A stretch of DNA of 52,525 nucleotides from JBDROU01 sp043809745 [NCBI: bacterium] (GCA_043809745.1 JBDROU010000050.1:1-52525), one strand, 5' to 3'. Counted from the first letter of the stretch, positions 9,126-18,119 are shown. Translations and numbers: made by a program. The notes: generated from the sequence alone by a model not told the origin.

Positions 9126-9527
9126 ATGAATATGCAGAAAATAAATGAAATTTCAATAAAAACAAGTAAAAGAATAGAATTCTTGGATATAACAAACCGT
9201 ATACAGAATACAGTTTCAAATATAGAACAAGGAATTATCCATATTTACTGTCCACATACAACTGCAGGGCTTACTATTAATGAAAATGCGGATCCGGATG
9301 TGGTTGCAGATATAATTAGAGGTTTAGAGCGGATGGTGCCTGAAGGAGCTCAATATGATCATAGTGAAGGTAATTCCCCTGCCCATATAAAAGCTTCACT
9401 TATGGGCTTTCATCAGACAGTGCTTATAAAGCAAAACAAACCTGTATTGGGTACGTGGCAAGCTATTTATTTCTGTGAATTTGATGGACCGAGGGAAAGA
9501 AAGATATTTATTACTTGTATTTCATAG
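9126..9527 (+). CDS. YjbQ family protein (UPF0047)
   Basis: The sequence matches the small YjbQ/UPF0047 family in length (133 aa) and in its hallmark motifs: CPHTTAGLTINENADPDV, the DHSEGNSPAHIKASLMG metal-site region, and a GTWQAIYFCEFDGPR end. Members have been reported to have weak thiamine-phosphate-synthase activity, but their real substrate is unsettled. A full thiE lies at 32487 in this window, so a thiamine role here is not needed. The start is ATG 9126, with ATG 9132 as an alternative. The upstream 160 bp are AT-rich with no clear ribosome-binding site. It appears monocistronic, after the terminator at 8923-8960. Confidence 0.85.
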   Translation: MNMQKINEISIKTSKRIEFLDITNRIQNTVSNIEQGIIHIYCPHTTAGLTINENADPDVVADIIRGLERMVPEGAQYDHSEGNSPAHIKASLMGFHQTVLIKQNKPVLGTWQAIYFCEFDGPRERKIFITCIS

Positions 9528-9685
9528 TTATATTAAAAGTTCTGTTTATTTCTAAATAAATTTTGAATATTAGTTAATTTTTAGCATTAGGATTCTTCAA
9601 TTACCTAATTAATTGTTCGTTTAATTACAATTAATCTACTTAGTTACTACTAATCAATTAAATATTTACTTGTGATGGTACTTTT

Positions 9686-11308
9686 ATGATCGCACCGGAA
9701 TTAGAAGTAAACCCGTGGAAACGACTATTATATAATTTGATATCGTTTTTTAGCAAAATATTTAATTACAAATATTCTAACATACTGCTAATTGCTATAT
9801 ATGCTGCAATAATTATTTTTGTTTCATCATTTCATGAATTATGGCATGATGAAGCCCGTGCTTTAAACTATATATTAGAAAGCAGATCGGTAAAAGCTCT
9901 TTTAAGTAGCCTAGTTAATAATAATGAAGGGCATCCTTTTCTATGGTACATAATTTTATATTCTGCCTATAAACTGTTCAATTCTACAGTTGTCTTGAAA
10001 GCCATTAACATTTTTTTTGCAGTTGCTTCTGTAGCCCTAATCTTAAGAAAATCCCCATTCCCGTCGATAATTAAACTTATGTTTTCATTCGGTTATATAA
10101 TGCTGTTTCTATTTCCGGTGCTTAACAGGGGGTACTCTCTATCCGGTTTTCTAATTTTGCTTGTTTGCGCATTGTACGGTAAAAGAAAAGAGTATTTTGT
10201 AGTTTTAAGCGTGGTACTCTTTTTATTAGCTAATACTCATGCTTTTGGTGTAGTAGTTGCGGCTGCGTTTTTGGTCTCATTTATTTTTGAATTTATCGCG
10301 GATCGAACATTATTTGAAATTGGGAACAAATATTTTAATGCAGTAATTATAGGATTGGTAATAATTATTTCTGGCATACTTCTTTCTGCTGCTCAGGCAT
10401 TTCCGGATAAAACAACAATAGTAACTTCTGTTTACTATCTTACTGTTGAGCAGATAATGTCGAATTTTATTAGATCGTTTGTAGTCATCGGCGAAAACTT
10501 AAAGGATATATTATTTATCAACAATATTTATATAATTTCAGTTATTGTATGGCTTTTCATAATTTACACATTCAGAAAATTTCATATTGGAATTATCGCT
10601 CTATTAAGTATAGCCGGATTCAATTTGTTTTCAAATTTAATCTATAAAGCTCATATACTCCATCAGGCTTTATTATTTATAGTTATAATCGGTGTATTTT
10701 GGATAGATCTTAAAGACCGTGAGATGGCGGGACGGAATACAGAGGTTAAAAGTTCGAATAAAAAGTATTGGAGTATGATAATTTATGGTATTTTGGTTGC
10801 TATTCTTTTTTTTCATTGTTTAAAGGCATTTAAGAGTATTAAATCAGAAATCTGTTTAGATTACTCTTCCAGCAAGAGCTTTGCTGAAATGCTGAATACT
10901 AATAATATGTTAAAAAATGCAATTATTGTCGGCGAACCTGACTATTTGATTGAATCGATTTTGTATTACAATAAAAGATTCGATATTTATATCCCAAGAG
11001 AGAGCAGATTTGGGAAAGTGCCAAGCCTTACGGTGCGTAACAAAAGAATATTTTCATTAAAAGAATTGCTGGCAACCGCAAAAAAACTTAAAGATAATTT
11101 TAACAGGCCGGTTGTTATAGTTCTTGGACATAAATTGTCAGCCGAATCCCCATTTTCAATACAACTGCCTTTTAATAAGGTTTTTAATTACACCAGAGAA
11201 TCATTGAAATTGTTTAATGAAAACACTGTTCAATTAGCGGATTTTAATAAAGCATTTAGTGATGAGAAATATAAAGTTTATTTGTTAAAGGGTCCCGATA
11301 AATTATAA
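9686..11308 (+). CDS. polytopic GT-C-like membrane protein
   Basis: The protein (540 aa) has about ten hydrophobic helices from residue 30 to 385, then a soluble C-terminal domain of ~150 residues. The first extracytoplasmic loop carries HELWHDEARAL, and a later loop has NNNEGHPFLWY. The loop acidic residues plus the xGHPxLWY motif are typical of uncharacterised family-39-like glycosyltransferases. The C-terminal part (NAIIVGEPDYLIESILYY...) resembles the soluble domain of such proteins, where lipid-linked sugar handling is presumed. Donor and acceptor are not deducible. It is the second GT-C-type protein in the first 12 kb; unlike the one at 1097 it has no TPRs. The ATG at 9686 follows a GTGATGG stretch. 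Confidence 0.65.
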   Translation: MIAPELEVNPWKRLLYNLISFFSKIFNYKYSNILLIAIYAAIIIFVSSFHELWHDEARALNYILESRSVKALLSSLVNNNEGHPFLWYIILYSAYKLFNSTVVLKAINIFFAVASVALILRKSPFPSIIKLMFSFGYIMLFLFPVLNRGYSLSGFLILLVCALYGKRKEYFVVLSVVLFLLANTHAFGVVVAAAFLVSFIFEFIADRTLFEIGNKYFNAVIIGLVIIISGILLSAAQAFPDKTTIVTSVYYLTVEQIMSNFIRSFVVIGENLKDILFINNIYIISVIVWLFIIYTFRKFHIGIIALLSIAGFNLFSNLIYKAHILHQALLFIVIIGVFWIDLKDREMAGRNTEVKSSNKKYWSMIIYGILVAILFFHCLKAFKSIKSEICLDYSSSKSFAEMLNTNNMLKNAIIVGEPDYLIESILYYNKRFDIYIPRESRFGKVPSLTVRNKRIFSLKELLATAKKLKDNFNRPVVIVLGHKLSAESPFSIQLPFNKVFNYTRESLKLFNENTVQLADFNKAFSDEKYKVYLLKGPDKL

Positions 11309-11309
11309 C

Positions 11310-11339
11310 TTGACATAATGATCTCTATGAGTATCATTA
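11310..11339 (+). promoter_or_regulatory. probable promoter with overlapping operator for tal-rpiB
   Basis: TTGACA (11310-11315) and TATCAT (11332-11337) are 16 bp apart. The spacer and -10 are covered by an inverted repeat, TAATGAT (11316-11322) and ATCATTA (11333-11339), positioned as an operator would be. The repeat has no T-tract, so a terminator is less likely. It precedes the gnd remnant, tal and rpiB. Confidence 0.4.
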
Positions 11340-11379
11340 CTTTATATCAAAGAAAAACTTAAATGCAAAATTTTATAAA

Positions 11380-11472
11380 ATGAAGATTGGTATTATCGGA
11401 TTGAGGAAGAAGAATCTTAATATATCAGATAGATTATTACAAGAAGGACATAAAATTACAGGAAATCAATAA
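11380..11472 (+). pseudogene. remnant of 6-phosphogluconate dehydrogenase N-terminus
   Basis: A 30-codon frame starting MKIGIIGL and containing DRLLQEGHKITG closely follows the first beta-alpha-beta unit of bacterial 6-phosphogluconate dehydrogenases (family pattern MKIGIIGLGKMGxNxxRRLLxxGHxVxG). The nucleotide-binding glycines are gone (GLRKKN instead of GLGxMG), and the frame ends after the second beta strand. It sits directly upstream of transaldolase and ribose-5-phosphate isomerase, exactly where gnd belongs in a pentose-phosphate operon. I read it as the decayed 5' end of a lost gnd gene. A short leader peptide is an alternative. Confidence 0.6.
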
Positions 11473-11495
11473 ATTATCAGAGGAGTGGAAAATTT

Positions 11496-12629
11496 ATGGA
11501 AAAAACATCAATTCAGAAATTAGGCGAATTTGGACAAAGTGCCTGGCTTGATAACATCAGCAGGGATCTAATAAAAAGCGGTAATTTGCACAGATTAATT
11601 GGAAAGGGACTTTTGGGGATGACTTCAAATCCAACAATATTTGACAAAGCAATTAGCCAGAGCTCAGATTACGATAAAAGGTTGGTTGAGCTGGCAAATG
11701 ATAATAAAACAGCATTCGAGATTTATGATGAACTAACTATTAAAGATATTCAAGATGCCGCTGACATATTAAAGTCAGTTTATGAAAAATCCTCTGGTAA
11801 GGATGGATATGTAAGTTTGGAGATCAATCCTATGCTTGCAATGAAAACGCAGGAAACCATAGAAGAGGGAAAAAGACTATTTAAAAAAGTTAACCGTTCA
11901 AATGTTATGTTCAAAGTCCCTGCCACAGAACCGGGTTTTCTTGCAATTGAAGAGTTTCTATCTAATGGAATGAATATTAATATTACGCTTATTTTTTCTG
12001 TTCAGCAATATGTGAATACGGTTAAAAGTTATATAAGAGGTTTGCGGAAATTCAGTAATAAAGCTTTGGATTTAAGCGGTGTAAGGTCAGTAGCCAGCAT
12101 CTTTGTTAGTAGGATTGATACCGCGATTGACAAAAGAATTGATGAAGTTATTTCGAGAGAAACCAGTAAAGAAAAAAAAGACAAATTATCATTGCTTAAA
12201 GGCAAAGCTGCTGTTGCCAACTCGTGGTTAGTTTATAAAAAATGGATTAAGTTGTTTTCGTCCGTAGAATTTGAGGAAGTTGCAAAAAAAGGTGCAAATA
12301 AACAGCGCATACTATGGGCTTCAACAGGGACGAAAAATCCTGCTTTTAGTGATATAATGTATATAACCGAATTAATAGCGCCTGATACAGTTAATACAAT
12401 GCCGGAATCAACTTTCAATGCTTTTTTAGATCACGGCAATGTCGTAAATGCTGTCCCATCTAATTTTGATGGTGCAAAAGATGTATTAAGTGAATTGGGA
12501 ATGTACGGTATTAATATTAATAATATCTGTAATGAACTCCTTGAAGCAGGACTTGTTTCGTTTGAGAATTCGTTTAATTCTCTATTGTCAACAATTGAAC
12601 AGAAGGCTAATACGATGAGCAAAGTATAA
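11496..12629 (+). CDS. tal: transaldolase
   Basis: The enzyme transfers dihydroxyacetone units between sugar phosphates in the non-oxidative pentose phosphate pathway in the cytoplasm. Length (377 aa) and motifs fit the longer TAL subfamily. LGMTSNPTIFDKAI is the N-terminal substrate motif, SLEINPMLA follows, and the Schiff-base lysine is in NVMFKVPAT. INITLIFS and WASTGTKNP are also conserved. GAGGAG precedes the ATG by 11 bases. It is followed by rpiB after 67 bp and preceded by the gnd remnant, so the operon covers pentose phosphate interconversion. No pgi fusion is present. Confidence 0.93.
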   Translation: MEKTSIQKLGEFGQSAWLDNISRDLIKSGNLHRLIGKGLLGMTSNPTIFDKAISQSSDYDKRLVELANDNKTAFEIYDELTIKDIQDAADILKSVYEKSSGKDGYVSLEINPMLAMKTQETIEEGKRLFKKVNRSNVMFKVPATEPGFLAIEEFLSNGMNINITLIFSVQQYVNTVKSYIRGLRKFSNKALDLSGVRSVASIFVSRIDTAIDKRIDEVISRETSKEKKDKLSLLKGKAAVANSWLVYKKWIKLFSSVEFEEVAKKGANKQRILWASTGTKNPAFSDIMYITELIAPDTVNTMPESTFNAFLDHGNVVNAVPSNFDGAKDVLSELGMYGININNICNELLEAGLVSFENSFNSLLSTIEQKANTMSKV

Positions 12630-12696
12630 AATAGATTTTTTGAATAAAACACAAAAGATCTAAATAAAATATTAAAGAAAGGCTGAGTATACGATT

Positions 12697-13152
12697 ATGA
12701 GTATTGAGAAAAAAATTTATTTAGGTGCAGATCACGGCGGGTTTCATGTAAAGGAGTATGCCAAGAAATTACTAAAAAAACTGGGATATAAGGTTGAAGA
12801 TGTAGGAACATATAATACTGACAGTGTTGATTATCCGGATTATATAAGTAAAGTTGCTAAAAATGTAAGCAAGGAAAAAAATTCTTCAGGTGTTGTAGCT
12901 TGTTCTACTGGTATCGGTGCATCTATAGTTGCAAATAAAGTGCGTGGGATAAGGGCTGCTTTGGTTCATAACAAACGTGAGGCAAGATTAAGCAGAGAAC
13001 ATAATGATTCGAATGTTCTTGTGTTAGGTGGAAAGCCTTATAATCAGAATAATGTTAAAGATATTATTAATACATGGATCAAAACAGGATTCCAGGGTGG
13101 CAGGCATTTGAGAAGGATAAAAAAGATAGATAGTTTGGAGCAACATAGATAA
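12697..13152 (+). CDS. rpiB: ribose-5-phosphate isomerase B
   Basis: RpiB interconverts ribulose-5-phosphate and ribose-5-phosphate. The 151-aa protein shows GADHGGF near the N-terminus, the YPDY motif, the catalytic cysteine in VACSTGIGASIVANK, and the HNKREARLSREHNDSNVLVLGG substrate/phosphate region. It is co-directional with tal and the following HAD phosphatase. AAGAAAGG lies upstream of the ATG. With tal it covers part of the non-oxidative pentose phosphate branch; the oxidative-branch gene upstream is decayed. Confidence 0.93.
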   Translation: MSIEKKIYLGADHGGFHVKEYAKKLLKKLGYKVEDVGTYNTDSVDYPDYISKVAKNVSKEKNSSGVVACSTGIGASIVANKVRGIRAALVHNKREARLSREHNDSNVLVLGGKPYNQNNVKDIINTWIKTGFQGGRHLRRIKKIDSLEQHR

Positions 13153-13206
13153 AGGTTTGGTCAGTGTCGTTAAATACCCAATAAATATCTTGCCAGAGCT
13201 AAATTT

Positions 13207-13851
13207 ATGAAGTTTATTGAAAATATATTTTTTGATTTGGATGGGACATTGGTTGATTCCAAAAAAGATATTATTTCAGCCGTGCAAAATGCGCTTAAAG
13301 AGAACAAATTGCCTGCTAAAACCTCTGAAGAGATAATGTTTCACATCGGCAGTTCTATAGAGTACCTTTTAAAAAAAAGTGCGGGAAATGTTTCTGAAGC
13401 GGTTTTACAGAAATGTTCTTCCGATTATGAAAAATATTATAAAAACCATTATCTTGAAAATACAAGTATTTTTATGGGTGTAAAGGATGTTCTTGAGAAT
13501 TTCAGAGATAAGAATAAATTTATTGTAACAAATAGGAGATATGGTTCTTCTAAAAGACTGCTCAAAACTTTAGGGATAGATAAACATTTCAAAGACATTA
13601 TAGGAGGGGATGATCTAAGTTGTTTAAAACCTTCTTCATGTCCGTTGGACAATATAATATCAAGACATAAACTAAAAAAAGACAAAACAGTATTTATAGG
13701 TGATATGCCTGTAGATGTTTTGGCTGGGAAGCAGGCAGGTGTTATAACCTGCGCAGTAACCTACGGATTCAGTAAAAAAGAGGATATAATAAAAACAAAT
13801 CCTGATTTTGTTATTGATAGTATGAATCAATTAACAAATTTATTTAATTGA
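13207..13851 (+). CDS. HAD-family phosphatase (phosphoglycolate-phosphatase-like)
   Basis: This is a HAD superfamily hydrolase of 214 aa. Motif I FFDLDGTLVDS has nucleophile Asp10 and general acid Asp12. Motif II is IVTNRR, motif III Lys lies in CLKPSS, and motif IV FIGDMPVDVLAGKQAG has the metal aspartates. A helical cap lies between motifs I and II. The overall pattern matches Gph/PGP-type phosphatases that act on phosphoglycolate or related sugar phosphates. Its position after tal and rpiB suggests sugar-phosphate metabolism, but the substrate cannot be assigned from sequence alone. The last ~50 residues include VTYGFSKKEDI, typical of this subgroup. Confidence 0.85.
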   Translation: MKFIENIFFDLDGTLVDSKKDIISAVQNALKENKLPAKTSEEIMFHIGSSIEYLLKKSAGNVSEAVLQKCSSDYEKYYKNHYLENTSIFMGVKDVLENFRDKNKFIVTNRRYGSSKRLLKTLGIDKHFKDIIGGDDLSCLKPSSCPLDNIISRHKLKKDKTVFIGDMPVDVLAGKQAGVITCAVTYGFSKKEDIIKTNPDFVIDSMNQLTNLFN

Positions 13852-13929
13852 TTAACGACTTTAACTAAGTGAAAATAACAAAATCCAATAAATCCGCAAT
13901 ATTATAATCATATCTAATTATCAACTTTA

Positions 13930-14015
13930 CTTAGTGACAGTCACCAAGTTTAGCTATTATGTTGAACGTGAATGCAGTTTAGACTTAATGACTAGACTTA
14001 ATGACTGTCACTAAG
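13930..14015. repeat. paired palindromes of the TTAGTGACnGTCACnAA type
   Basis: Two near-perfect 19-bp palindromes lie here: CTTAGTGACAGTCACCAAG (13930-13948) and CTTAATGACTGTCACTAAG (13997-14015). The second is preceded by a direct repeat of AGACTTAATGACT (13981). A related TCAGTGACAGTCGCCAAA occurs near 18049. They bracket the pair of GGDEF/HD-GYP genes. They may be a dispersed intergenic palindrome family or protein-binding sites. Confidence 0.5.
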
Positions 14016-14047
14016 AGACCAGATCTGATCCCAGTATCTTCATTATG

Positions 14048-15835
14048 TTATGTGGAATCTTCAGTTGATTTGTATTCTATAAACGCTTCTATAAACAAAT
14101 CTACAATTTTTGGATCAAAATATATATTTGAACCTTCCTTTATTTGTTTAAGAGCTTCACTATCACTAAGCGCTTTCCTGTATGGCCTATCCTGTATCAT
14201 TGCGCAATACGTATCTATCACAGCAATAATCCTTGCCATTAGCGGGATTTGATCCCCCTTCAATCCTTCTGGATAGCCTTCTCCATCCCATCTTTCATGG
14301 TGATAGTATACAGATTCGGCGATATCCTTTAAATCTGTTGAAGTCTGAAGAACCAGATTTCTTCCAACCTTTGTATGATCCTTCATTATCGTCCACTCCG
14401 AATAATCCAGTTTATCTGATTTAAGGAGGATAACTTCCGGAATGCTAATAGTACCAACATCCCTTATGGCACATGCCGCTAGCAGGCTCTATGTCTGTTT
14501 TGGAGAAAAATTTAATTTTTTGCTTAATAAAATAATTATTTCATGATGTTTGTCTGAAGACCGATTAATCGATTCGTTACTCGCATCAACCACTGCTTCA
14601 AGTGCTGAAAGCATCTCGTCAGTGCCTTTTTCCCATCCTTCTTCCGATTTATCTTTGTGCTGCTTTTCAATCTTATCCCATACGTTGATTTGCCCTCGGC
14701 CAGAATCCTTTGCAAGATAAACAGCATGGTCTACTCTTTCCAAGAAGGCTTCCGGAGAGACATCATCCCTGCTTAGTTCAGCCAGGCCGATGCTGGCTCC
14801 TATTTTATCAGGTCCTTTTTTGTCCTTGAGTGATATGTTATCTAATTTCCTGCGGATCCGCTCAGCCAAAAAAAATGCCATATCCCTATTTGTATTTGGG
14901 AGTATCACAGCGATCTCATCACCACCATAGCGCGCTGAGAAATCTGAACCCCTTGTGCCTTTCAGTATTACTTCAGAAACTTTTTTTAGTATAAGATCAC
15001 CTATTTGATGGCCGTATGTGTCATTTATATCTTTAAAATTATCCAGATCAATGAAAATAATACTAAGGGGCGCTCTGTATCTTTTCGAGAAATCAAACTC
15101 CTTTTTAAGCGTTTCCTTAAAATTGGTCTGGTTGTAGAGCCCCGTTAGAAGATCCTTCATGGCCATATCACGAGCTTTCTGGTAAAGCTTATCCAGCTCT
15201 TTATTGCTTTCAATTAGTCTGTTGTTGCTCTTTTCAAGGGCTTTTTCGCTCTGATTTAATTCTTCGGTAGAAAGGAATGTATTTTTGTATTGTGTGCTAA
15301 AAATTTTTGTTAGCAGCAACATCATTATAGATGTCCCCGTCATAAAATAATTGGCAAAAAGGAAGTTGTTTGTATCCCATAATTCCAGTTTAAGTAACAC
15401 CGCAATATTGTAAAACAAAATTTGCAGACCGGCTGCAACAAGATTAGGAATTAAAAAAAAGCCATTGCATACCAGAGGAGCCATTATCGAAAGGTTTATA
15501 AATTCATAGTAACTGCTTTGGGAACTATCGGCCAGATTTATAATTAAACTTATTGCCATTCCGTGTGAAACTGCGGCTGCGGTAGCCAGCCATATTACAT
15601 TTTTTCTTAATCTTTTAGAGAAAGTTAGAAAAAATATTATACATATCAAAGAGGAAACTATTACTCTAAGCTTTAGGAAATTTTCAGCTAATTCTGGGTA
15701 AAAAATCCAGTCAAAACAATTAAAGCCTAGAAGCATAATAATTAAAATTATTGCAACCACTCTAAGCCTTCTGCAAATAACTTTATTTATCTCAACAACG
15801 TATAGCTCTTCTATAACTTTGGCTGGTTTTTTCAT
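14048..15835 (-). pseudogene. GGDEF/HD-GYP protein interrupted by one TAG stop
   Basis: Read from 15835 leftward, the frame encodes five to six membrane helices (to ~residue 190), a GGDEF domain with GGDEI (304-308) and an RGSD inhibitory site, then stops at TAG (14489-14491) after 448 residues. The same frame continues without shift to 14048 and encodes the rest of an HD-GYP domain: IPEVILLK, YYHHERWDGEGYPEGL and PYRKAL. The intact neighbour (15848-17620) has the same architecture end to end. The HD pair itself is also altered: AGG GAT (Arg-Asp, 14459-14464) stands where the paralogue has His-Asp. The cyclase half (14489-15835) could still be made as a 448-aa diguanylate cyclase; the phosphodiesterase half is dead without readthrough and probably inactive even with it. 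Confidence 0.8.
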
Positions 15836-15847
15836 TTTCTTATGTTT

Positions 15848-17620
15848 TCATAAATTTTTACCGTGCCCGTCAAATTTATTGATACTTTCAACAAAAACCT
15901 CAACAATTTTGGGATCAAACTGACTGCCTGAACAATCTTTAATCTGTAACAATGCATGTTCTTTCGTAAATGGATTTCTGTAGGGCCTTTTTGAAATCAT
16001 AGCACTGTATGCATCTAAAACTGAAACAATCCTTGCTGTTACAGGGATATCTTCACCTTTCAATCCTTCAGGATAGCCGGTCCCATCCCATCTCTCATGA
16101 TGGTAGTAGATTGCCTCGGCAACACTATTCATTCCTTTGCTGGCCTTAATTACTAAATCTCTACCAATCTTTGCATGGTTTTTCAGCACATCCCACTCAG
16201 AATCATTTAATTTGGTTGTCTTAAGAAGTATAACATCCGGAACTCCTATATTGCCGGCATCGTGTAGAATAGCTACTATTTTTATATCCGCTATCTGTTT
16301 GTCTGAAAATTTCAGCTTCCTGCCCATTTCATCAATAATTTCGGTTAAGTCTATTGTTTCCCAATTCCGGGTTTTATCCTTTATTTTTATAAGGTTATTA
16401 AGAGTGGTCAACACTTCAGGCAATCCTGATTCGCCTGTGACGTGCATATTATACTTTATCATTTTTTCATCACCATCCTGTGCAACCCTGCCCCTTCCTG
16501 ATTCCTTTGCGATATAAACAGCTCTGTCTACTCGATCAAGAAAATCTCTGGAATTTTTGTCCTCTACCCCAAGTTCTGCAACACCTATACTGGCACCTAC
16601 GCGTTCAGGCCCTCCTTCGGATTGGAAATTAAGTTTATTTATACTTTTGCACAGTCTTTCTGCAATAAATAGCGCCTGGTTTTTGTTTGTGCTAGGTAAA
16701 ACCACTGCAAGTTCGTCACCGCCATACCGTGCGGGTGTGTCCGTAGACCTTGACTCGGTTAACAGTATATTCGCAAAACCTTTCAAAACCTTATCGCCAG
16801 CCTGGTGGCCGTACATGTCGTTTATTTCCTTGAAATAATCAAGATCAATAAACATAATGCTCAAGGGCGATTTATATCTTTTAGAGTAAGCAAATTCCCT
16901 TTTTAATGTTTCCTTGAAATTCATCTGGTTAAAAAGTCCTGTAAGCATATCTCTCCTGGCCATTTCTGTTGCCTGCTGGTAAAGATTTTCCAGATCCTTG
17001 TTGCTTCTTGACAGTTTTATATTCGTCTCAGCCACATCCTTTTGGCTTTGTTTGACCGCCACACTCCTTTTATAAGCTTTGTAGTGCTGAATACTGTAAA
17101 ATTTTGTCATGACCAAAATAAAAATAATTGTAGTGCCTAAAAGGAAATTACCAGAAATAAAATTATCTAAATCAAATTCTGATTGTTTTAATATACAGGG
17201 AATCCAATATAAATGTAACCCTACTACACACGCAATTAAGTTTGGAAGTAAGTAAAAACCATTAAGAACAAGCAAGGCCAGCAGGGTAAGATTATAGCCA
17301 TCATAATATATGCTTTTGCTACCATTCGTGAGGTATATCATTACGGCCATAGAAGCAATGACTAAACATACGCCTAAAATAGCCACCCAGACCGCATATT
17401 TTTTCCATTTCGGGCTCATTACGGGAATGTAAAGCGAAAACAAAGCAACTGAAGTTAATATTCTTATCTTTAAAAAGAAAACTCCATATTCGGGATATAT
17501 CAGAAAATCAATCGGGGAAAAAACAATAAAAAGTGAAGAAGCTATAGGAATAATAATCTTAATCCTGGATACAACCGTATCAGTAACTTGATTATTATAT
17601 ATTTCCTCAACGTTATCCAT
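15848..17620 (-). CDS. membrane GGDEF + HD-GYP cyclic-di-GMP protein
   Basis: This is a 590-aa bifunctional cyclic-di-GMP protein. Several hydrophobic helices lie at residues ~20-185, a coiled linker follows (~190-215), and the GGDEF domain contains GGDEL (300-304) preceded by RSTD as an RxxD product-inhibition site. The HD-GYP phosphodiesterase domain has His453-Asp454 in ILHDAGNIG, HHERWDGTGYPEGL (507-520) and PYRNPF. The HDxGK signature reads HDAGN, so the usual lysine is replaced. The ATG is at 17620. The gene lies 12 bp upstream of its broken paralogue in the same direction, showing tandem duplication. It may make or break c-di-GMP depending on the membrane input. Confidence 0.88.
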   Translation of the reverse strand: MDNVEEIYNNQVTDTVVSRIKIIIPIASSLFIVFSPIDFLIYPEYGVFFLKIRILTSVALFSLYIPVMSPKWKKYAVWVAILGVCLVIASMAVMIYLTNGSKSIYYDGYNLTLLALLVLNGFYLLPNLIACVVGLHLYWIPCILKQSEFDLDNFISGNFLLGTTIIFILVMTKFYSIQHYKAYKRSVAVKQSQKDVAETNIKLSRSNKDLENLYQQATEMARRDMLTGLFNQMNFKETLKREFAYSKRYKSPLSIMFIDLDYFKEINDMYGHQAGDKVLKGFANILLTESRSTDTPARYGGDELAVVLPSTNKNQALFIAERLCKSINKLNFQSEGGPERVGASIGVAELGVEDKNSRDFLDRVDRAVYIAKESGRGRVAQDGDEKMIKYNMHVTGESGLPEVLTTLNNLIKIKDKTRNWETIDLTEIIDEMGRKLKFSDKQIADIKIVAILHDAGNIGVPDVILLKTTKLNDSEWDVLKNHAKIGRDLVIKASKGMNSVAEAIYYHHERWDGTGYPEGLKGEDIPVTARIVSVLDAYSAMISKRPYRNPFTKEHALLQIKDCSGSQFDPKIVEVFVESINKFDGHGKNL

Positions 17621-17860
17621 AATATAAATGAGATAAAGAGGCCGTTTCTATTTGCTGTTTCTTAAATAATCATCCTCTCGTTGTTATTCATTTGAAACTC
17701 TAACAAGTTGTTGGATTGAGCGGTCAGCTCAACTACGCATTCGGCAGAACCTTTCAGCTATATTCTATCATGAAGAAATTTCTAATTCCAGTTATTTCAC
17801 ATGCTTTGTAAAGCCAATTTAGAAACTTCAGGTTTTTTCCATTTCAAGACTTATAGTGGA

Positions 17861-18056
17861 CTTAGTGAGAGATCGCACAAAAAGGCGGCTACCGGCTGCA
17901 AATTTGGTTTTTGGGCTGCAGCCGTCGTTTTACTCAACTTACCCCCACCGCTTTGCTTCGCAAAGCGAAGCAGTGGGGGCTCGTTTCACAAAACTTGGCT
18001 TCGTCTCAAAACCCAAAATTTTGCTCCGGCTACCCCTTTTTGAGCGATCTCAGTGA
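17861..18056. repeat. ~195-bp imperfect inverted-repeat element with central GC hairpin
   Basis: The left arm (from CTTAGTGAGAGATCGC at 17861) and the reverse complement of the right arm (ending around 18054) align over roughly 80 bp, for instance around CAAAAAGG and GCAAA. The centre is a stable hairpin: CCCCCAC (17942-17948) pairs with GTGGGGG (17973-17979) and encloses CGCTTTGC/GCAAAGCG. It is visibly more GC-rich than its surroundings. It has no transposase and resembles a MITE or large repetitive hairpin. The rest of 17621-18119 holds no gene. Confidence 0.65.
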
Positions 18057-18119
18057 CAGTCGCCAAATAGTGTAGTGAAAGTCGCTAAGGAGTCCACCTC
18101 GTAGGGTTAGGGTGTGTGC

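Noticed and set aside
14001-14424. + strand frames of 83 and 63 codons
   Set aside because: They are antisense to the conserved HD-GYP remnant and have no start support.
14489-14491. Possible recoding of TAG as an amino acid
   Set aside because: No pyrrolysine or suppressor tRNA is visible in the window, the HD pair after the stop is also damaged, and the paralogue has no TAG there. Simple decay is more likely.
17801-18056. Two overlapping + strand frames of 80 and 66 codons
   Set aside because: They lie wholly inside the GC-rich inverted repeat and reflect its composition. There is no start context and the sequence reads like structured DNA, not a gene.
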